From assembly GCF_025371035.1 (NCBI RefSeq), contig NZ_JANZXB010000003.1:248001-312000 (forward strand): DNA of 64,000 nt. Reading direction: 5' to 3'. Made by a program: the position numbers and the translations under genes. Source of the DNA: Sphingomonas sp. LC-1 (GTDB taxonomy: Bacteria; Pseudomonadota; Alphaproteobacteria; Sphingomonadales; Sphingomonadaceae). Shown here in pieces: positions 26,926-36,024 of the stretch (positions are counted from its first letter, which is position 1; each line of letters starts with the position of its first letter). The notes beneath the pieces were generated by a model. That model was not told the DNA's origin. It did no database searches and saw only the letters and a program-made list of their open reading frames with translations.

Positions 26926-27521
26926 AAATCGGCCTGCTCGGCGGGTCGTTCAATCCCGCGCATGGTGGCCATCGCCGCATCACGCTGGACGCGATGCGCG
27001 CGCTCGACCTCGACGAAGTGTGGTGGCTGGTCTCCCCCGGCAATCCGTTGAAGGATGGGGCGGGGGACATGGCGCCCTTTGCCGCGCGGCTGGCATCGGC
27101 CCGGCGGATGGCTCGGCGCGCGCCGATCCGGGCCAGCGCGATCGAGCAGGAACTGCACACCCGCTATACGTTGGACACGGTGCGCGCGATCACCCGCCGC
27201 TACCCCGGCCATCGCTTCATCTGGTTGATGGGCGAGGATAATCTGGAACAATTTCACCGCTGGCTCGGATGGCGATCGATTGCGCGCGCGATCCCGATTG
27301 CGGTTATCGGCCGTCCGGGGTACAATGCCGCCGCTCACGCGACACCCGCGCTGGGCTGGTTCAGGCGTTTCCAGAGGCGTCCGGACCAGGCGAAGAACTG
27401 GACGATGTGGAGTTTGCCGGCCTTCGTGCTGTTGCGCTTCCGCCCCGACCCGACTTCCGCCACGGGCCTTCGGGCCCGCGATCCGGACTGGTTTCGGCAT
27501 ATGGGCCGAAACGTCCCCTGA
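26922..27521 (+). CDS. nadD: Nicotinate-nucleotide adenylyltransferase
   Basis: A 199-residue nucleotidyltransferase. The ATP-binding motif GGSFNPAHGGH follows the start, and RYTLDTVRAITRRYPGHRF and WLMGEDN are typical for NadD. It adenylates nicotinate mononucleotide to deamido-NAD, an essential step of NAD synthesis. The start overlaps the proA stop by four bases. The usual ISSTxIR motif near the C terminus is degenerate here (TSATGLRARDP), which is common in alphaproteobacteria. Confidence 0.94.
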   Translation: MKIGLLGGSFNPAHGGHRRITLDAMRALDLDEVWWLVSPGNPLKDGAGDMAPFAARLASARRMARRAPIRASAIEQELHTRYTLDTVRAITRRYPGHRFIWLMGEDNLEQFHRWLGWRSIARAIPIAVIGRPGYNAAAHATPALGWFRRFQRRPDQAKNWTMWSLPAFVLLRFRPDPTSATGLRARDPDWFRHMGRNVP

Positions 27522-27533
27522 ACAGGAGCTCAC

Positions 27534-27962
27534 TTGGCCACTTCCCCGCAATCGCCGCGTCCGTCCGATCCTGCTGAGGTGGAGGCGCTGCACCGCCTCA
27601 TTCTCGCCTCGCTCGACGACGACCAGGCGGTGGAGACGATTTCGATCCCGCTCGCGGGCAAGTCGTCGATCGCAGACTTTATGGTGATCGCCAGCGGTCG
27701 TTCGACCCGGCAGGTCGCCTCGATGGCGATGAAGCTCGCCGAGAAGATCAAGGCGGAGTTCGGCCGTTCGGTGCGGATCGAAGGTCTGCCGACCGCCGAC
27801 TGGGTGCTGATCGACGCGAACGACGTGATCGTCCACCTGTTCCGGCCCGAGGTCCGCACCTTCTACAATCTGGAACGTATGTGGGCGTTCGGCGACGCGC
27901 CGACTCCGCCAACCGGCGGAGCCGGCAACCCGATGCCGAGTCCCGCCGACCGCCAGCTCTGA
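27534..27962 (+). CDS. rsfS: Ribosome silencing factor RsfS
   Basis: A 142-residue protein of the RsfS/Iojap family: KSSIADFMVIASGRSTRQV and the C-terminal DWVLIDANDVIVHLFRPEVR are diagnostic. It binds ribosomal protein uL14 and blocks subunit joining during nutrient limitation. The start is TTG at 27534 with AGGAG seven bases upstream. The proline-rich tail after residue 120 is not conserved. It lies between nadD and rlmH in one operon. Confidence 0.95.
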   Translation: MATSPQSPRPSDPAEVEALHRLILASLDDDQAVETISIPLAGKSSIADFMVIASGRSTRQVASMAMKLAEKIKAEFGRSVRIEGLPTADWVLIDANDVIVHLFRPEVRTFYNLERMWAFGDAPTPPTGGAGNPMPSPADRQL

Positions 27963-27979
27963 CGCTTTAGAGACCGCCC

Positions 27980-28402
27980 GTGCTGCTGCATATCGTCGCG
28001 CGTGGGCGGATCGGCCGTTCGCCCGAGGCCGAGCTGGTCGATCGCTATCTCAAGCGAATCGGCTGGCCGACCAAGATCACCGAACTGCCCGACACCGGCG
28101 GCAAGGTTCCACCGCTGGAGGGGCAGGTGCGTCTCGTCCTGATGGACGAAAAGGGCGAGAATCTGTCCTCGATGGATTTTGCCAAGCGACTCGAGCGCTG
28201 GCGTGACGATGGCGTACGCGAATGCCGCTTCATGATCGGCGCGGCGGACGGGTTCGATGATGCCGACCGGGCGCGTGCCGACCTGCTCATTTCCTATGGT
28301 CGCGCGACCTGGCCGCACATGATGGCGCGCGCGATGCTCGCCGAGCAGTTGTTCCGCGCGACCAGCATCCTGGCCAACCACCCCTACCACCGCGAGGGGT
28401 GA
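27980..28402 (+). CDS. rlmH: 23S rRNA pseudouridine-1915 N3-methyltransferase RlmH
   Basis: A 140-residue SPOUT methyltransferase that modifies 23S rRNA helix 69. FMIGAADGF and the C-terminal knot region (RATWPHMMARAMLAEQLFRA and the YHREG end) identify it. The start codon is GTG. It is 17 bases after rsfS and followed three bases later by the EnvC-like gene. Confidence 0.96.
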   Translation: MLLHIVARGRIGRSPEAELVDRYLKRIGWPTKITELPDTGGKVPPLEGQVRLVLMDEKGENLSSMDFAKRLERWRDDGVRECRFMIGAADGFDDADRARADLLISYGRATWPHMMARAMLAEQLFRATSILANHPYHREG

Positions 28403-28404
28403 GC

Positions 28405-29568
28405 ATGGCGGGGGGCTGGCGTAGCGGAATGGCGCTGGCGGCTCTGCTGCTGCTCGGCGCGACCGATATTGCCGGCGATCAGCGACGGCTGGCCGATGCC
28501 CGCACCGGCGCGGCGGCGGCGCGCGCGCGTGCGCAGGCGCTGGAGCGACAGGCGGGCGCGGAGCGCGATGCTGCCGCAATCGCCCAGGCCAAGGAGCGCG
28601 CCATGGCCGCCCGAGTCGTGGCGGCGGAAGCGGACGTGACGGCGGCGCGCGCGCGGGTCGATCTCGTCGCCGGACTGCTGGCGCAGCAACGGGCGCGACT
28701 GGCGGAGGCGCAGGCCCCGCTCGCGCATCTCTTGGCGGCGATGCAGAGCATGGCGGCGCGTCCTCCGGTCGCGGCGGTGGCGCAGCCCGGTTCGATCGCC
28801 GATCTGGCCCATGTCCGGGCGATCTTCGGAACCATTTCTCCGGTCATCGCTGCGCGGTCGGCGGCAGTGCGGGCCGAACTGGCCGCGACCCGGCGCGTGC
28901 GGGCCCAGGCCGCACTGGCCGCCCGCGCGCTGGCGGCGACCACGACCAAGCTGGAGGGCGAACGTCAGGCATTGGCGCGGCTGGAGGCCGGTCATCGCGG
29001 GCGCGCCGATGCGCTGGGGCAGGTGGCGGTGGACGAGTCGAACCGCGCCCTGGCATTGGGCGAGGCGGCGCGCGACATCGTCGACCGCATGGCCGAACGC
29101 GGCGAAGCCCGTGCGACCGAAAGCGAATTGCGCGCCCTGGCGGGGCCGATGGCTCGGCCGCTCGCGCCCGGTGTCGCGGGCCCGGCGATCGCGGCAGGCA
29201 CCTATCGCCTGCCGGTCGCAGGACAGGTTGCGGGCGGCTTTGGCGAGATTTCGGATTCGGGTGTGCGGGCGCGGGGCATCACCCTGACCACCGTTCCCCA
29301 TGCATCCGTGGTCGCTCCGGCCGCTGGCGAGGTCCGCTATGCCGCGCCGTTCCGGGGCTATGGCGGAATCGTCATCCTCAATCACGGTGCGGGCTGGACA
29401 AGCCTGGTCACCGGCTTGGGCGGCATCGCGGTCCGGGCAGGCCAGCGGGTCGAGGCGGGTGCGGTGCTGGGCCGAGCCGGACGTGGACGGGGCGGGGTCG
29501 ATCCGCGTGTGACCGTCGAACTGCGGCGGGATGGGCGACCGATGGATATTGCCGCCATTCTGGGGTGA
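28405..29568 (+). CDS. EnvC-like murein hydrolase activator (degenerate M23 domain)
   Basis: A 387-residue protein: an N-terminal signal or anchor helix, a long alanine-rich coiled coil (about residues 30-250, with AQALERQAGAERDAAA and many heptad-like stretches), and a C-terminal LytM/M23 domain from about 270. The zinc ligands of active M23 enzymes are missing: RARGIT stands in place of the HxGxD motif and TVELRRDG replaces the HxH motif. This is the pattern of EnvC, which activates amidases at the septum and is not itself a hydrolase. The gene is directly followed by ctpA, as in many alphaproteobacteria. A GTG six bases upstream could also serve as start. Confidence 0.85.
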   Translation: MAGGWRSGMALAALLLLGATDIAGDQRRLADARTGAAAARARAQALERQAGAERDAAAIAQAKERAMAARVVAAEADVTAARARVDLVAGLLAQQRARLAEAQAPLAHLLAAMQSMAARPPVAAVAQPGSIADLAHVRAIFGTISPVIAARSAAVRAELAATRRVRAQAALAARALAATTTKLEGERQALARLEAGHRGRADALGQVAVDESNRALALGEAARDIVDRMAERGEARATESELRALAGPMARPLAPGVAGPAIAAGTYRLPVAGQVAGGFGEISDSGVRARGITLTTVPHASVVAPAAGEVRYAAPFRGYGGIVILNHGAGWTSLVTGLGGIAVRAGQRVEAGAVLGRAGRGRGGVDPRVTVELRRDGRPMDIAAILG

Positions 29569-29739
29569 GGGCGGGGCGTGTGCCTCGACTTGGCCCAGCG
29601 TGGACGGCTGTTGGGCTGGCGGGCCGTGCCGCCCGCCTTTTCCCGTCCGCCGTTCGGCCCCCGTTCAGCACGGTTGCGCTTTGATTGCGGTCGGCTTCCC
29701 GCTACACAGGCGGACCGCTTTTCTGGTCCAGGACCCTCG

Positions 29740-31089
29740 ATGCCCCGTACGCTTCCGAAACGTCCGCTTCTGACTGCTACTGCCATCGTCGGCGCGCTTG
29801 CCATGGTGCCGATCACCACCTCCGCGATGGCGGCGGTCGACAGTTCTACCGTCCGCCAGTTCGACCGGTTTCTCGACGTCTACAACCGGATCAAGGCCGA
29901 TTATGTCGACAAGGTCGATGACGACACGCTGATCAAGGGCGCGATCCAGGGGATGCTGGCCGCGCTCGATCCGCATAGCAGCTATGTCGATGCGCTCGAT
30001 TTCGACAATCTGAAGATCCAGACCGAGGGCAATTATGGCGGGCTGGGCCTGACCGTGTCGATGGAGGACGGCGCGATCAAGGTCATCGCGCCGCAGGAGG
30101 ATACCCCGGCGGGTCGCGCGGGCGTGAAGTCGGGCGACTATATCACCCATATCGACGGCAAGCTGATCTATGGCCAGTCGCTGGACGAGGCGATCGGCCA
30201 GATGCGGGGCAAGCCCGGCACCAAGATCAAGCTGACCATCGTCCGCCCCGGTCGCGACAAGCCGATCGAGCTGACCTTGACGCGCGAAGTCATCGTCCAG
30301 CGCCCGGTGAAGTGGGAAGTGAAGGGCGATGTCGGTTATATCAACATCAACACCTTCTCCGAGAACACGGGCGCCGACACGCGCGCGGCGATCATGGCGA
30401 TCGACAAGGCGCTGGGCCATCGGCCGCTCGGCTATGTCGTCGATCTGCGCGACAATGGCGGCGGTCTGCTGACCCAGGCGATCGCGGTCAGCGACGCCTT
30501 CCTCGATCATGGCGAGATCGTGTCGCAGCGGGGCCGCGAGAAGTCGGACATCGAACGCTATTATGCCAAGCCCGGCGACGACGCGCATGGCCTGCCGGTG
30601 ATCGTCCTGACCAACTCGGGCACCGCCTCGGCCTCCGAGATCGTCGCGGGTGCGCTCCAGGATCATCACCGCGCGCTGGTGATGGGCGAGCGCAGCTTCG
30701 GCAAGGGATCGGTGCAGACGCTGCTACCGCTGGGGCCGGAGACGGCACTGCGCCTGACCACCGCGCGCTATTACACCCCGTCGGGCCGGTCGGTGCAGGA
30801 GGGCGGGATCGAGCCCGATATCAAGGTGCCGCAGATTTCCGACCCCGATTACAAGACGCGCCCCGTCTTCCGCGAGGCCGATCTGCGCCGCCACCTGATC
30901 AACGAGGTGAAGGCGGATAACGCGATCCTGGAAGAGGATACCAAGGACGATCCGCGTTTCGCGATGACGCCCGAGGCGCTGAAGAAGCAGGGTGTCGAGG
31001 ACTTCCAGCTTTACTATGCGCTCAAGACCATCGCGCGGCTGGGCGGACCCACCCAGGTCGCCGCCGCCACCAAGCCGCCGGTGAAGTGA
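29740..31089 (+). CDS. ctpA: C-terminal processing peptidase (S41 family)
   Basis: A 449-residue periplasmic protease. A signal peptide ends near SAMA, followed by the PDZ domain (GGLGLTVSMEDGAIKVI, about residues 85-180), and the S41 domain with catalytic Ser297 in GTASASEI and Lys322 in FGKGSVQ, spaced 25 residues as in other CtpA enzymes. It trims C termini of envelope proteins. The ATG at 29740 is preferred because the signal peptide begins there; a longer upstream frame is arginine-rich. A 171-base gap separates it from the EnvC-like gene and shows no other gene. Confidence 0.95.
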   Translation: MPRTLPKRPLLTATAIVGALAMVPITTSAMAAVDSSTVRQFDRFLDVYNRIKADYVDKVDDDTLIKGAIQGMLAALDPHSSYVDALDFDNLKIQTEGNYGGLGLTVSMEDGAIKVIAPQEDTPAGRAGVKSGDYITHIDGKLIYGQSLDEAIGQMRGKPGTKIKLTIVRPGRDKPIELTLTREVIVQRPVKWEVKGDVGYININTFSENTGADTRAAIMAIDKALGHRPLGYVVDLRDNGGGLLTQAIAVSDAFLDHGEIVSQRGREKSDIERYYAKPGDDAHGLPVIVLTNSGTASASEIVAGALQDHHRALVMGERSFGKGSVQTLLPLGPETALRLTTARYYTPSGRSVQEGGIEPDIKVPQISDPDYKTRPVFREADLRRHLINEVKADNAILEEDTKDDPRFAMTPEALKKQGVEDFQLYYALKTIARLGGPTQVAAATKPPVK

Positions 31090-31091
31090 CC

Positions 31092-31586
31092 ATGGCCGTG
31101 CCCCGTACCCGCGCCGAGAGGCTAGCCAACCTCATCGCCTTCTTCCTCCCGCTCGCGCTGCTGGCCGGCGCCTGGAGCAGCCAGTTGTTCGGCGGCCTCT
31201 ATCCATGCGAGATGTGCCATTGGCAGCGCTGGCCGCATTATGCCGCGCTGCTGCCCGCCTTCGCCGCCTTCTTCGTCGGCCAGCGCAGCATCCGGGGATC
31301 GCTTGTCATCCTCGCCGCGTTGTTGATCGCAGTGTCGGGAGTGATCGGTGTCGCCCATGCCGGAGTCGAATATGGCTGGTGGCAGGGTTTCACCGCCTGC
31401 ACTTCGACGGTGGATTTCACGGGTGGCTCCGCGGCCGACCGGCTGAACGCGATTCTGAAGGCGCCGGTCATCCGTTGCGACGTGGCGCAATGGACCCTGG
31501 GCGGGATTTCGCTGGCCGGGTTCAATGCGATCTTCTCGCTGGGCGGGGCGGCGGCGATCCTGGTGTTGATGAGGAAGGCACGATGA
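31092..31586 (+). CDS. Disulfide bond formation protein B (DsbB family)
   Basis: A 164-residue membrane protein with four hydrophobic segments and the quinone-linked cysteine pair in LYPCEMCHWQRW (Cys39 and Cys42). A second cysteine pair lies in the periplasmic loop (FTACTSTVD and PVIRCDVAQ). It reoxidises a DsbA-type oxidase and passes electrons to quinone. GTG at 31086 is an alternative start. Its stop overlaps the coq7 start (ATGA), joining it to the ubiquinone gene. Confidence 0.9.
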   Translation: MAVPRTRAERLANLIAFFLPLALLAGAWSSQLFGGLYPCEMCHWQRWPHYAALLPAFAAFFVGQRSIRGSLVILAALLIAVSGVIGVAHAGVEYGWWQGFTACTSTVDFTGGSAADRLNAILKAPVIRCDVAQWTLGGISLAGFNAIFSLGGAAAILVLMRKAR

Positions 31587-32125
31587 GCCAGCTGCGCTGG
31601 ATGCCGGGCGACCGGCGCGAACCGATGAAGGCGATGGTCCGGGTGGACCAGGCCGGGGAATATGGCGCGACCCGCATCTACGCCGGGCAATTGGCCGTGT
31701 TGGGCGACCGCCACCCCTTTGCGCGCGCCATCCATCACATGGCCGAGCAGGAGGAGCGGCACCGCGCCTTTTTCGACCGGATGATCGCCGAACGCCGGGT
31801 CCGCCCGACCCTGTTCCAGCCCTTCTGGGACAAGGCGGGCTTTGCGCTGGGCGCGATCACGGCGGCGATCAGCCCCAAGGCGGCGATGGCCTGCACCGCG
31901 GCGGTCGAGACCGAGATCGACAAACATTATCAGGCGCAGCTCGACGAACTGGGCGATAGCGACCCCGAATTGTCGAACGCGATCGCCGATTTCCAGGCCG
32001 AAGAACTGGAGCATCGCGACCACGCGCTGGGCGCGGGTGCGGAAGAGGCGATAGCCTATCCGGTGATGTATGGTTTGATCCGGGCAGGCTGCAAGGTCGC
32101 GATCGCCGCGGCCAAGCGGATCTGA
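31583..32125 (+). CDS. coq7: Demethoxyubiquinone hydroxylase Coq7
   Basis: A 180-residue non-heme diiron monooxygenase of ubiquinone synthesis. The ligand set can be traced: Glu in QAGEYGATRIY, EQEERH, ETEIDKHY and EELEHRD. It hydroxylates 5-demethoxyubiquinol at C6 and acts at the membrane. It replaces the flavin enzyme UbiF in alphaproteobacteria. It is coupled to dsbB by a four-base overlap. Confidence 0.95.
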   Translation: MSQLRWMPGDRREPMKAMVRVDQAGEYGATRIYAGQLAVLGDRHPFARAIHHMAEQEERHRAFFDRMIAERRVRPTLFQPFWDKAGFALGAITAAISPKAAMACTAAVETEIDKHYQAQLDELGDSDPELSNAIADFQAEELEHRDHALGAGAEEAIAYPVMYGLIRAGCKVAIAAAKRI

Positions 32126-32149
32126 CACCGGACGAGCGGGAGAGAGAGG

Positions 32150-32623
32150 ATGTTCCACCGTTCATGGCGCCTCGTGGCGCTGGCGGGTTTCGGCATGATC
32201 GCGGCGGGCGAACCCGCTTTGGCGCAACAGGTCGCCGCGCCCGGTGCGATCAAGGCCCGGCCGATCGAGGGGCCGGGGGAAGTGTCGCGCAATGCACCGG
32301 TCAACGGCGTGCTGACCCTGTTCGGCAATGAACGTTGCCCGACCGACAATAACGGCAATGAGATCGTGGTCTGCGTTCGCCGTAGCGCCGAGGAGCAGTT
32401 CCGCGTTCCCAAGGAGCTGCGCGAGCTTCAGGTGACGCCCGAGAATGAAAGCTGGGCGGCGCGCGCGACGGGCACACTGAACGAGGGAACCGGCGTCAAC
32501 AGCATTGGCAGTTGCTCGGCGGTGGGCGCGGGCGGCGCGACGGGGTGCTTCGTCCAGCGCGCCCGTGAGAACCGCGCGATCAATGCCCAGCGCAAGCGGG
32601 ACGAAGAACCGCGGAATCCGTGA
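32150..32623 (+). CDS. Secreted protein of unknown function
   Basis: A 157-residue exported protein (signal peptide to ALAQQ). The mature protein has a GNERCPTDNNGNEIVVCVRR segment, a Cys-acidic-EIVVC-Arg pattern common in hypothetical proteins of Sphingomonads, and a second cysteine pair near GSCSAVGAGGATGCF. Function is unknown. It starts 24 bases after coq7 and may be cotranscribed. Confidence 0.65.
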   Translation: MFHRSWRLVALAGFGMIAAGEPALAQQVAAPGAIKARPIEGPGEVSRNAPVNGVLTLFGNERCPTDNNGNEIVVCVRRSAEEQFRVPKELRELQVTPENESWAARATGTLNEGTGVNSIGSCSAVGAGGATGCFVQRARENRAINAQRKRDEEPRNP

Positions 32624-32633
32624 TGGTTGAAGC

Positions 32634-32845
32634 CCCCTCTCCCCCCATATGGAGAGGTGGTCGGCCACAAGTCTGACAGAGGGGGGACGCTTCCGATAGG
32701 AGGGCATCCCTGCACTATCTCCCCTTGCAGGGGCGGAATGGGTGTCGTTCATGGGGCGGAACGTGCGCTGCGACGTCGCTCGGGGTGAACGGAGGTCAGG
32801 CGTCTATCCTACCCTCCGTCCGGCCTGAGCGACGTCGAAAGCCAA
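32634..32845. repeat. Mosaic of intergenic palindromic elements
   Basis: This gene-free stretch contains a diverged copy of the CCTCCCC...GAGGGG element (32638-32739, with CTCCCCTTGCAGGGG near its end) and then an inverted pair with GACGTCGCTC (near 32772) and GAGCGACGTC (near 32827), which belongs to the 3182-3275 repeat family. No gene is seen here. Confidence 0.5.
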
Positions 32846-32853
32846 AGGGCCGC

Positions 32854-33921
32854 TTAAGCCGCCTGCGCCTGCACCCGTGGGCCGCGCGCCATGCGATCCT
32901 GCGCGATGGCGCGGGCCGCGTGATGCGGGGTCAATCCGGCGCTGGCGGCATGGGCCAGCGTATCACCCATCCGCATGCCGATGGCCAGGACACGTCGGCG
33001 AACCTCGGCCTTGCGCCAGCCCAGATATTCGCCCGCGACATTGACGATGCCACCCGCATTGACGAGGAAATCGGGCGCGTAGAGTATGTCCCGCTCGGCC
33101 AGCCGTTCGGCCATGGCGTCGTCGGCCAGCTGGTTATTGGCCGCGCCGCATACGACGCTGGCCTTCAGATCGGCGACGCTCTGCGCGTTCAGCACGCCGC
33201 CCAGTGCGCAAGGGGCGAACACATCGGCGCGGGCCGACAGCAAGGCGCGGCTGCTCATCACCATCGCGCCGAACCGGTCGGCGGCGCGCGCGGCGACCTC
33301 ACTGCGCGGCTCGGCGACGATCAGCGTCGCACCCGCTTCGTGCAGCAATTCGCACAGGGCAAAGCCGACATGGCCGAGCCCCTGCACCGCCACCGTCATG
33401 TCCGAAAGCTCCGCGCCCAGACGGTGCCGAACGGCGGCACGCATCGCCTGCAACACACCCAGCGCGGTCCAGGGCGACGGATCGCCGCCCGGCTGCGCCC
33501 CCTTGGGTGGCAAACCCGCGACATGGTGCGTCTGGGTCGCAACCTCGCTCATGTCCGCAACGCTGGTCCCGACATCCTCGGCGGTGACATAGCGGCCCTT
33601 GAGCGAAGCGACCTCCCGGCCGAAGGCGCGGAACAGCGCCGCACGGTCGAAGGGGCCATCGGGCAGGCAGATCACCGCCTTGCCGCCGCCAAAGGGAAGC
33701 TCGGCCAGCGCATTCTTCAGTGCCATGCCCTCGGCCAGTCGCAGTGCGTCCAGCGTGGCCGCCTGATGATCGGCATAGCGCCACAGCCGGCATCCGCCCG
33801 CCGCCGGCCCCAGGGCGGTCGAGTGCAGCGCGATGATCCCCCGCGCACCACTTTCCCGGTCGTAGAAAGTCACCACTTCTTCGGGTGGCAGATCCTGACG
33901 GTGATGGGTGGTGAGCGACAT
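32854..33921 (-). CDS. Leucine dehydrogenase-like amino acid dehydrogenase
   Basis: A 355-residue Glu/Leu/Phe/Val dehydrogenase family protein. The catalytic and substrate lysines are Lys69 (EGMALKNALAE) and Lys81 (PFGGGKAV), almost the same positions as in leucine dehydrogenase, and GLGHVG is the NAD motif in the second domain. The start at 33921 gives the usual N terminus. It deaminates branched-chain amino acids reversibly. A divergent Lrp-type regulator gene is 130 bases away and is the likely controller. Confidence 0.88.
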   Translation of the reverse strand: MSLTTHHRQDLPPEEVVTFYDRESGARGIIALHSTALGPAAGGCRLWRYADHQAATLDALRLAEGMALKNALAELPFGGGKAVICLPDGPFDRAALFRAFGREVASLKGRYVTAEDVGTSVADMSEVATQTHHVAGLPPKGAQPGGDPSPWTALGVLQAMRAAVRHRLGAELSDMTVAVQGLGHVGFALCELLHEAGATLIVAEPRSEVAARAADRFGAMVMSSRALLSARADVFAPCALGGVLNAQSVADLKASVVCGAANNQLADDAMAERLAERDILYAPDFLVNAGGIVNVAGEYLGWRKAEVRRRVLAIGMRMGDTLAHAASAGLTPHHAARAIAQDRMARGPRVQAQAA

Positions 33922-34051
33922 GGTGTGATCCCTGAATGGTCTGGCAATAGAGTGAATAGCGCATGACACCGGGCGAAACTGGCCGCATTTGATGGTCGCA
34001 AGTAGGAAATCCGGTTGAAATGACCCAGATTCTTCATTTATCGGAAAGAAC

Positions 34052-34525
34052 ATGCCGCACGACCTCGATATTTGGGAACGGCGAATCCTCGCCCTGCTTC
34101 AGGAGGATGCCAGCCTGTCCACCGCCGCCATCGCCGAGGCGGTCGGCCTGTCCGCCTCCCCATGCTGGCGGCGGATCGATCGGCTGGAGCGGGATGGCAT
34201 CATCAAGCGGCGCGTGGCGCTGGTCGATCGGGCGAAGGTCGGGCTGAAGGCGCAGATCTTCGCGCAGGTGAAGCTGAATGCGCATGGCCGCGCGAATCTG
34301 GACCAGTTCGCCGCCGCGATCCGCGAGATCCCCGAGGTGATGGAATGCCATGTCCTGATGGGCTCGGTCGACTTCATGCTGCGTATCGTCGCGGCGGACA
34401 TCGAATCCTATGAACGGTTGTTCTTCGAGCGCCTGTCGAACCTGCCGGGGGTGCAGGAAATCAATTCGACCGTGGCGCTGTCGGAGATCAAATCGACCAG
34501 CGCGCTGCCCATCGCGCAAGCCTGA
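34052..34525 (+). CDS. Lrp/AsnC-family transcriptional regulator
   Basis: A 157-residue protein with N-terminal winged helix-turn-helix (LDIWERRILALLQEDASLS and GLSASPCWRRIDRLERDGII) and a C-terminal RAM ligand-binding domain (VMECHVLMGSVDFMLRIV). Such proteins sense amino acids as octamers. Its divergent position to the leucine-dehydrogenase-like gene strongly suggests that it controls that gene. The exact effector is not determined. Confidence 0.93.
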   Translation: MPHDLDIWERRILALLQEDASLSTAAIAEAVGLSASPCWRRIDRLERDGIIKRRVALVDRAKVGLKAQIFAQVKLNAHGRANLDQFAAAIREIPEVMECHVLMGSVDFMLRIVAADIESYERLFFERLSNLPGVQEINSTVALSEIKSTSALPIAQA

Positions 34526-34608
34526 CGCCCCTCCATTGATGGCATGGCTTGCCTTGCATCGCGGCAGCCAGCCGGATAGCGCGCGGCGGCAAGGCGAGGG
34601 GGTTGGCG

Positions 34609-36024
34609 ATGAGCAGGTGGCAGGGCTTGAGCGGCATTCGGATCGGCCTGTTCCTGCTGATCTGGTTCTCCGCCAGCTGGTTCGGATCGTGGGAGCTTAA
34701 CCCCAACAACGCCACGCGCCTGTTCGCCGCGATCCGCATGGTCGAGAATGGCACGGCGACGATCGACCCCATGGCACCGCTGACCATCGACAAGGCGCAG
34801 TTCGGCGACCATGCCTATCTCGACAAGGCGCCGGGCATGACCCTGATGGCGCTGCCCGCCGTCGCACTGGTCGATGGCATCACCGGCGACCGGGCCGATC
34901 ATCATGCGATGACGGCGGGGGACGAGGGTTTCGTTCGCTATCTGCGGTTGCGGACGCGTGTCGCCGCCGCGCTGGGATCGGCGCTGCTGACCGCGATCGC
35001 GTCGGTGCTGTTGTTCGACCTGGCGTGGCGCGTGACCGGGCAAAGCGTCGCGGCGCTGTTCGCCGCCCTGGGCTATGCGCTTGGAACCCCGATCTGGGGC
35101 TATTCGACCACATTGATGGGCCATGCCGGCGTCGCGGCGCTGTTCGTCATCGCGCTGGCCGCCGTCGAACGAGGGGGAGGCCGGTGGCTGGCGGTGGCGG
35201 GGCTCGCGCTGGGCTGGGCCGTGGTGGTCGAGTATCAGGCGGTGCTTGCCGGGTCGCTGATCGGCTTATGGGCGGTCTGGCGGCATCGCCGTCGGCCTGC
35301 CGCGCTGTGGCCGATGATCGCCGGTGGCGTGATCGGACTGTTGCCGCTGCTGGGCTATAATATCTTCGCCTTCGGGACGCCGTTCCGCATCGGCTATTCG
35401 GGTGTGGTGGGGTTCGAGGGGATGAATCAGGGACTGTTCGGCCTGACCCTGCCCGATCCGGGGGTGCTATGGGCGATATTGGCCGGGCCGACACGCGGGC
35501 TGATCTGGGTCGCGCCGATCTTGCTTCTGGCGCCCATGGGCTTGTGGCGACTGGCGGAGGAGCGGGAAACGCGTGGCCTCGCGCTGACGGCGGGCGGGGT
35601 GGCGGTGGTCGCGCTGCTGATCAACGCGGCCTATGTCTATTGGGACGGCGGCAACGCGACCGGGCCGCGTCATGCCATGCCGCTGGCCGGGGTGGCGGCG
35701 CTCGGGCTAGCCCCCTTCTGGGCGGCGACGCGCTCGGTTGGGTTGCGGGGGCTGAACGCCGCGATCCTGCTGGTGTCGATCGGGATCAACATGACCATCG
35801 CGGCGGCGGAAATCTTCGCGCCATCGGCATTCCGCTGGGTCTGGTGGGACGCGGTGATCCAGCAGCATTTCCGCTATGGCGACCTTCGCACCGTGGCGTC
35901 CGAATGGTGGGGCTGGAGAACGTGGGACGGCCTGGCCCTGTGGGCTGTGGTGGCCATCCCGCTGGCCCTTTGGCTGGTTCAGTCCTGCGCGCGCTTGAGC
36001 CCGCGCACGCGGTGCCAGACGTAG
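34609..36024 (+). CDS. Polytopic membrane protein, glycosyltransferase-39-like
   Basis: A 471-residue integral membrane protein with about ten hydrophobic segments. The N-terminal loop LNPNNATRLFAAIRMVENGT carries the pattern of lipid-linked mannosyl/arabinosyl transferases (an Asn-rich loop after TM1), and later loops contain YWDGGNATGPRHAMPL. This suggests a GT39/ArnT-like transferase using polyprenyl-phosphate sugars at the periplasmic face, but key residues were not verified. The ATG at 34609 follows GGCGAGGGGG. Its last 46 bases overlap the opposing dedA-type gene. Confidence 0.65.
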   Translation: MSRWQGLSGIRIGLFLLIWFSASWFGSWELNPNNATRLFAAIRMVENGTATIDPMAPLTIDKAQFGDHAYLDKAPGMTLMALPAVALVDGITGDRADHHAMTAGDEGFVRYLRLRTRVAAALGSALLTAIASVLLFDLAWRVTGQSVAALFAALGYALGTPIWGYSTTLMGHAGVAALFVIALAAVERGGGRWLAVAGLALGWAVVVEYQAVLAGSLIGLWAVWRHRRRPAALWPMIAGGVIGLLPLLGYNIFAFGTPFRIGYSGVVGFEGMNQGLFGLTLPDPGVLWAILAGPTRGLIWVAPILLLAPMGLWRLAEERETRGLALTAGGVAVVALLINAAYVYWDGGNATGPRHAMPLAGVAALGLAPFWAATRSVGLRGLNAAILLVSIGINMTIAAAEIFAPSAFRWVWWDAVIQQHFRYGDLRTVASEWWGWRTWDGLALWAVVAIPLALWLVQSCARLSPRTRCQT

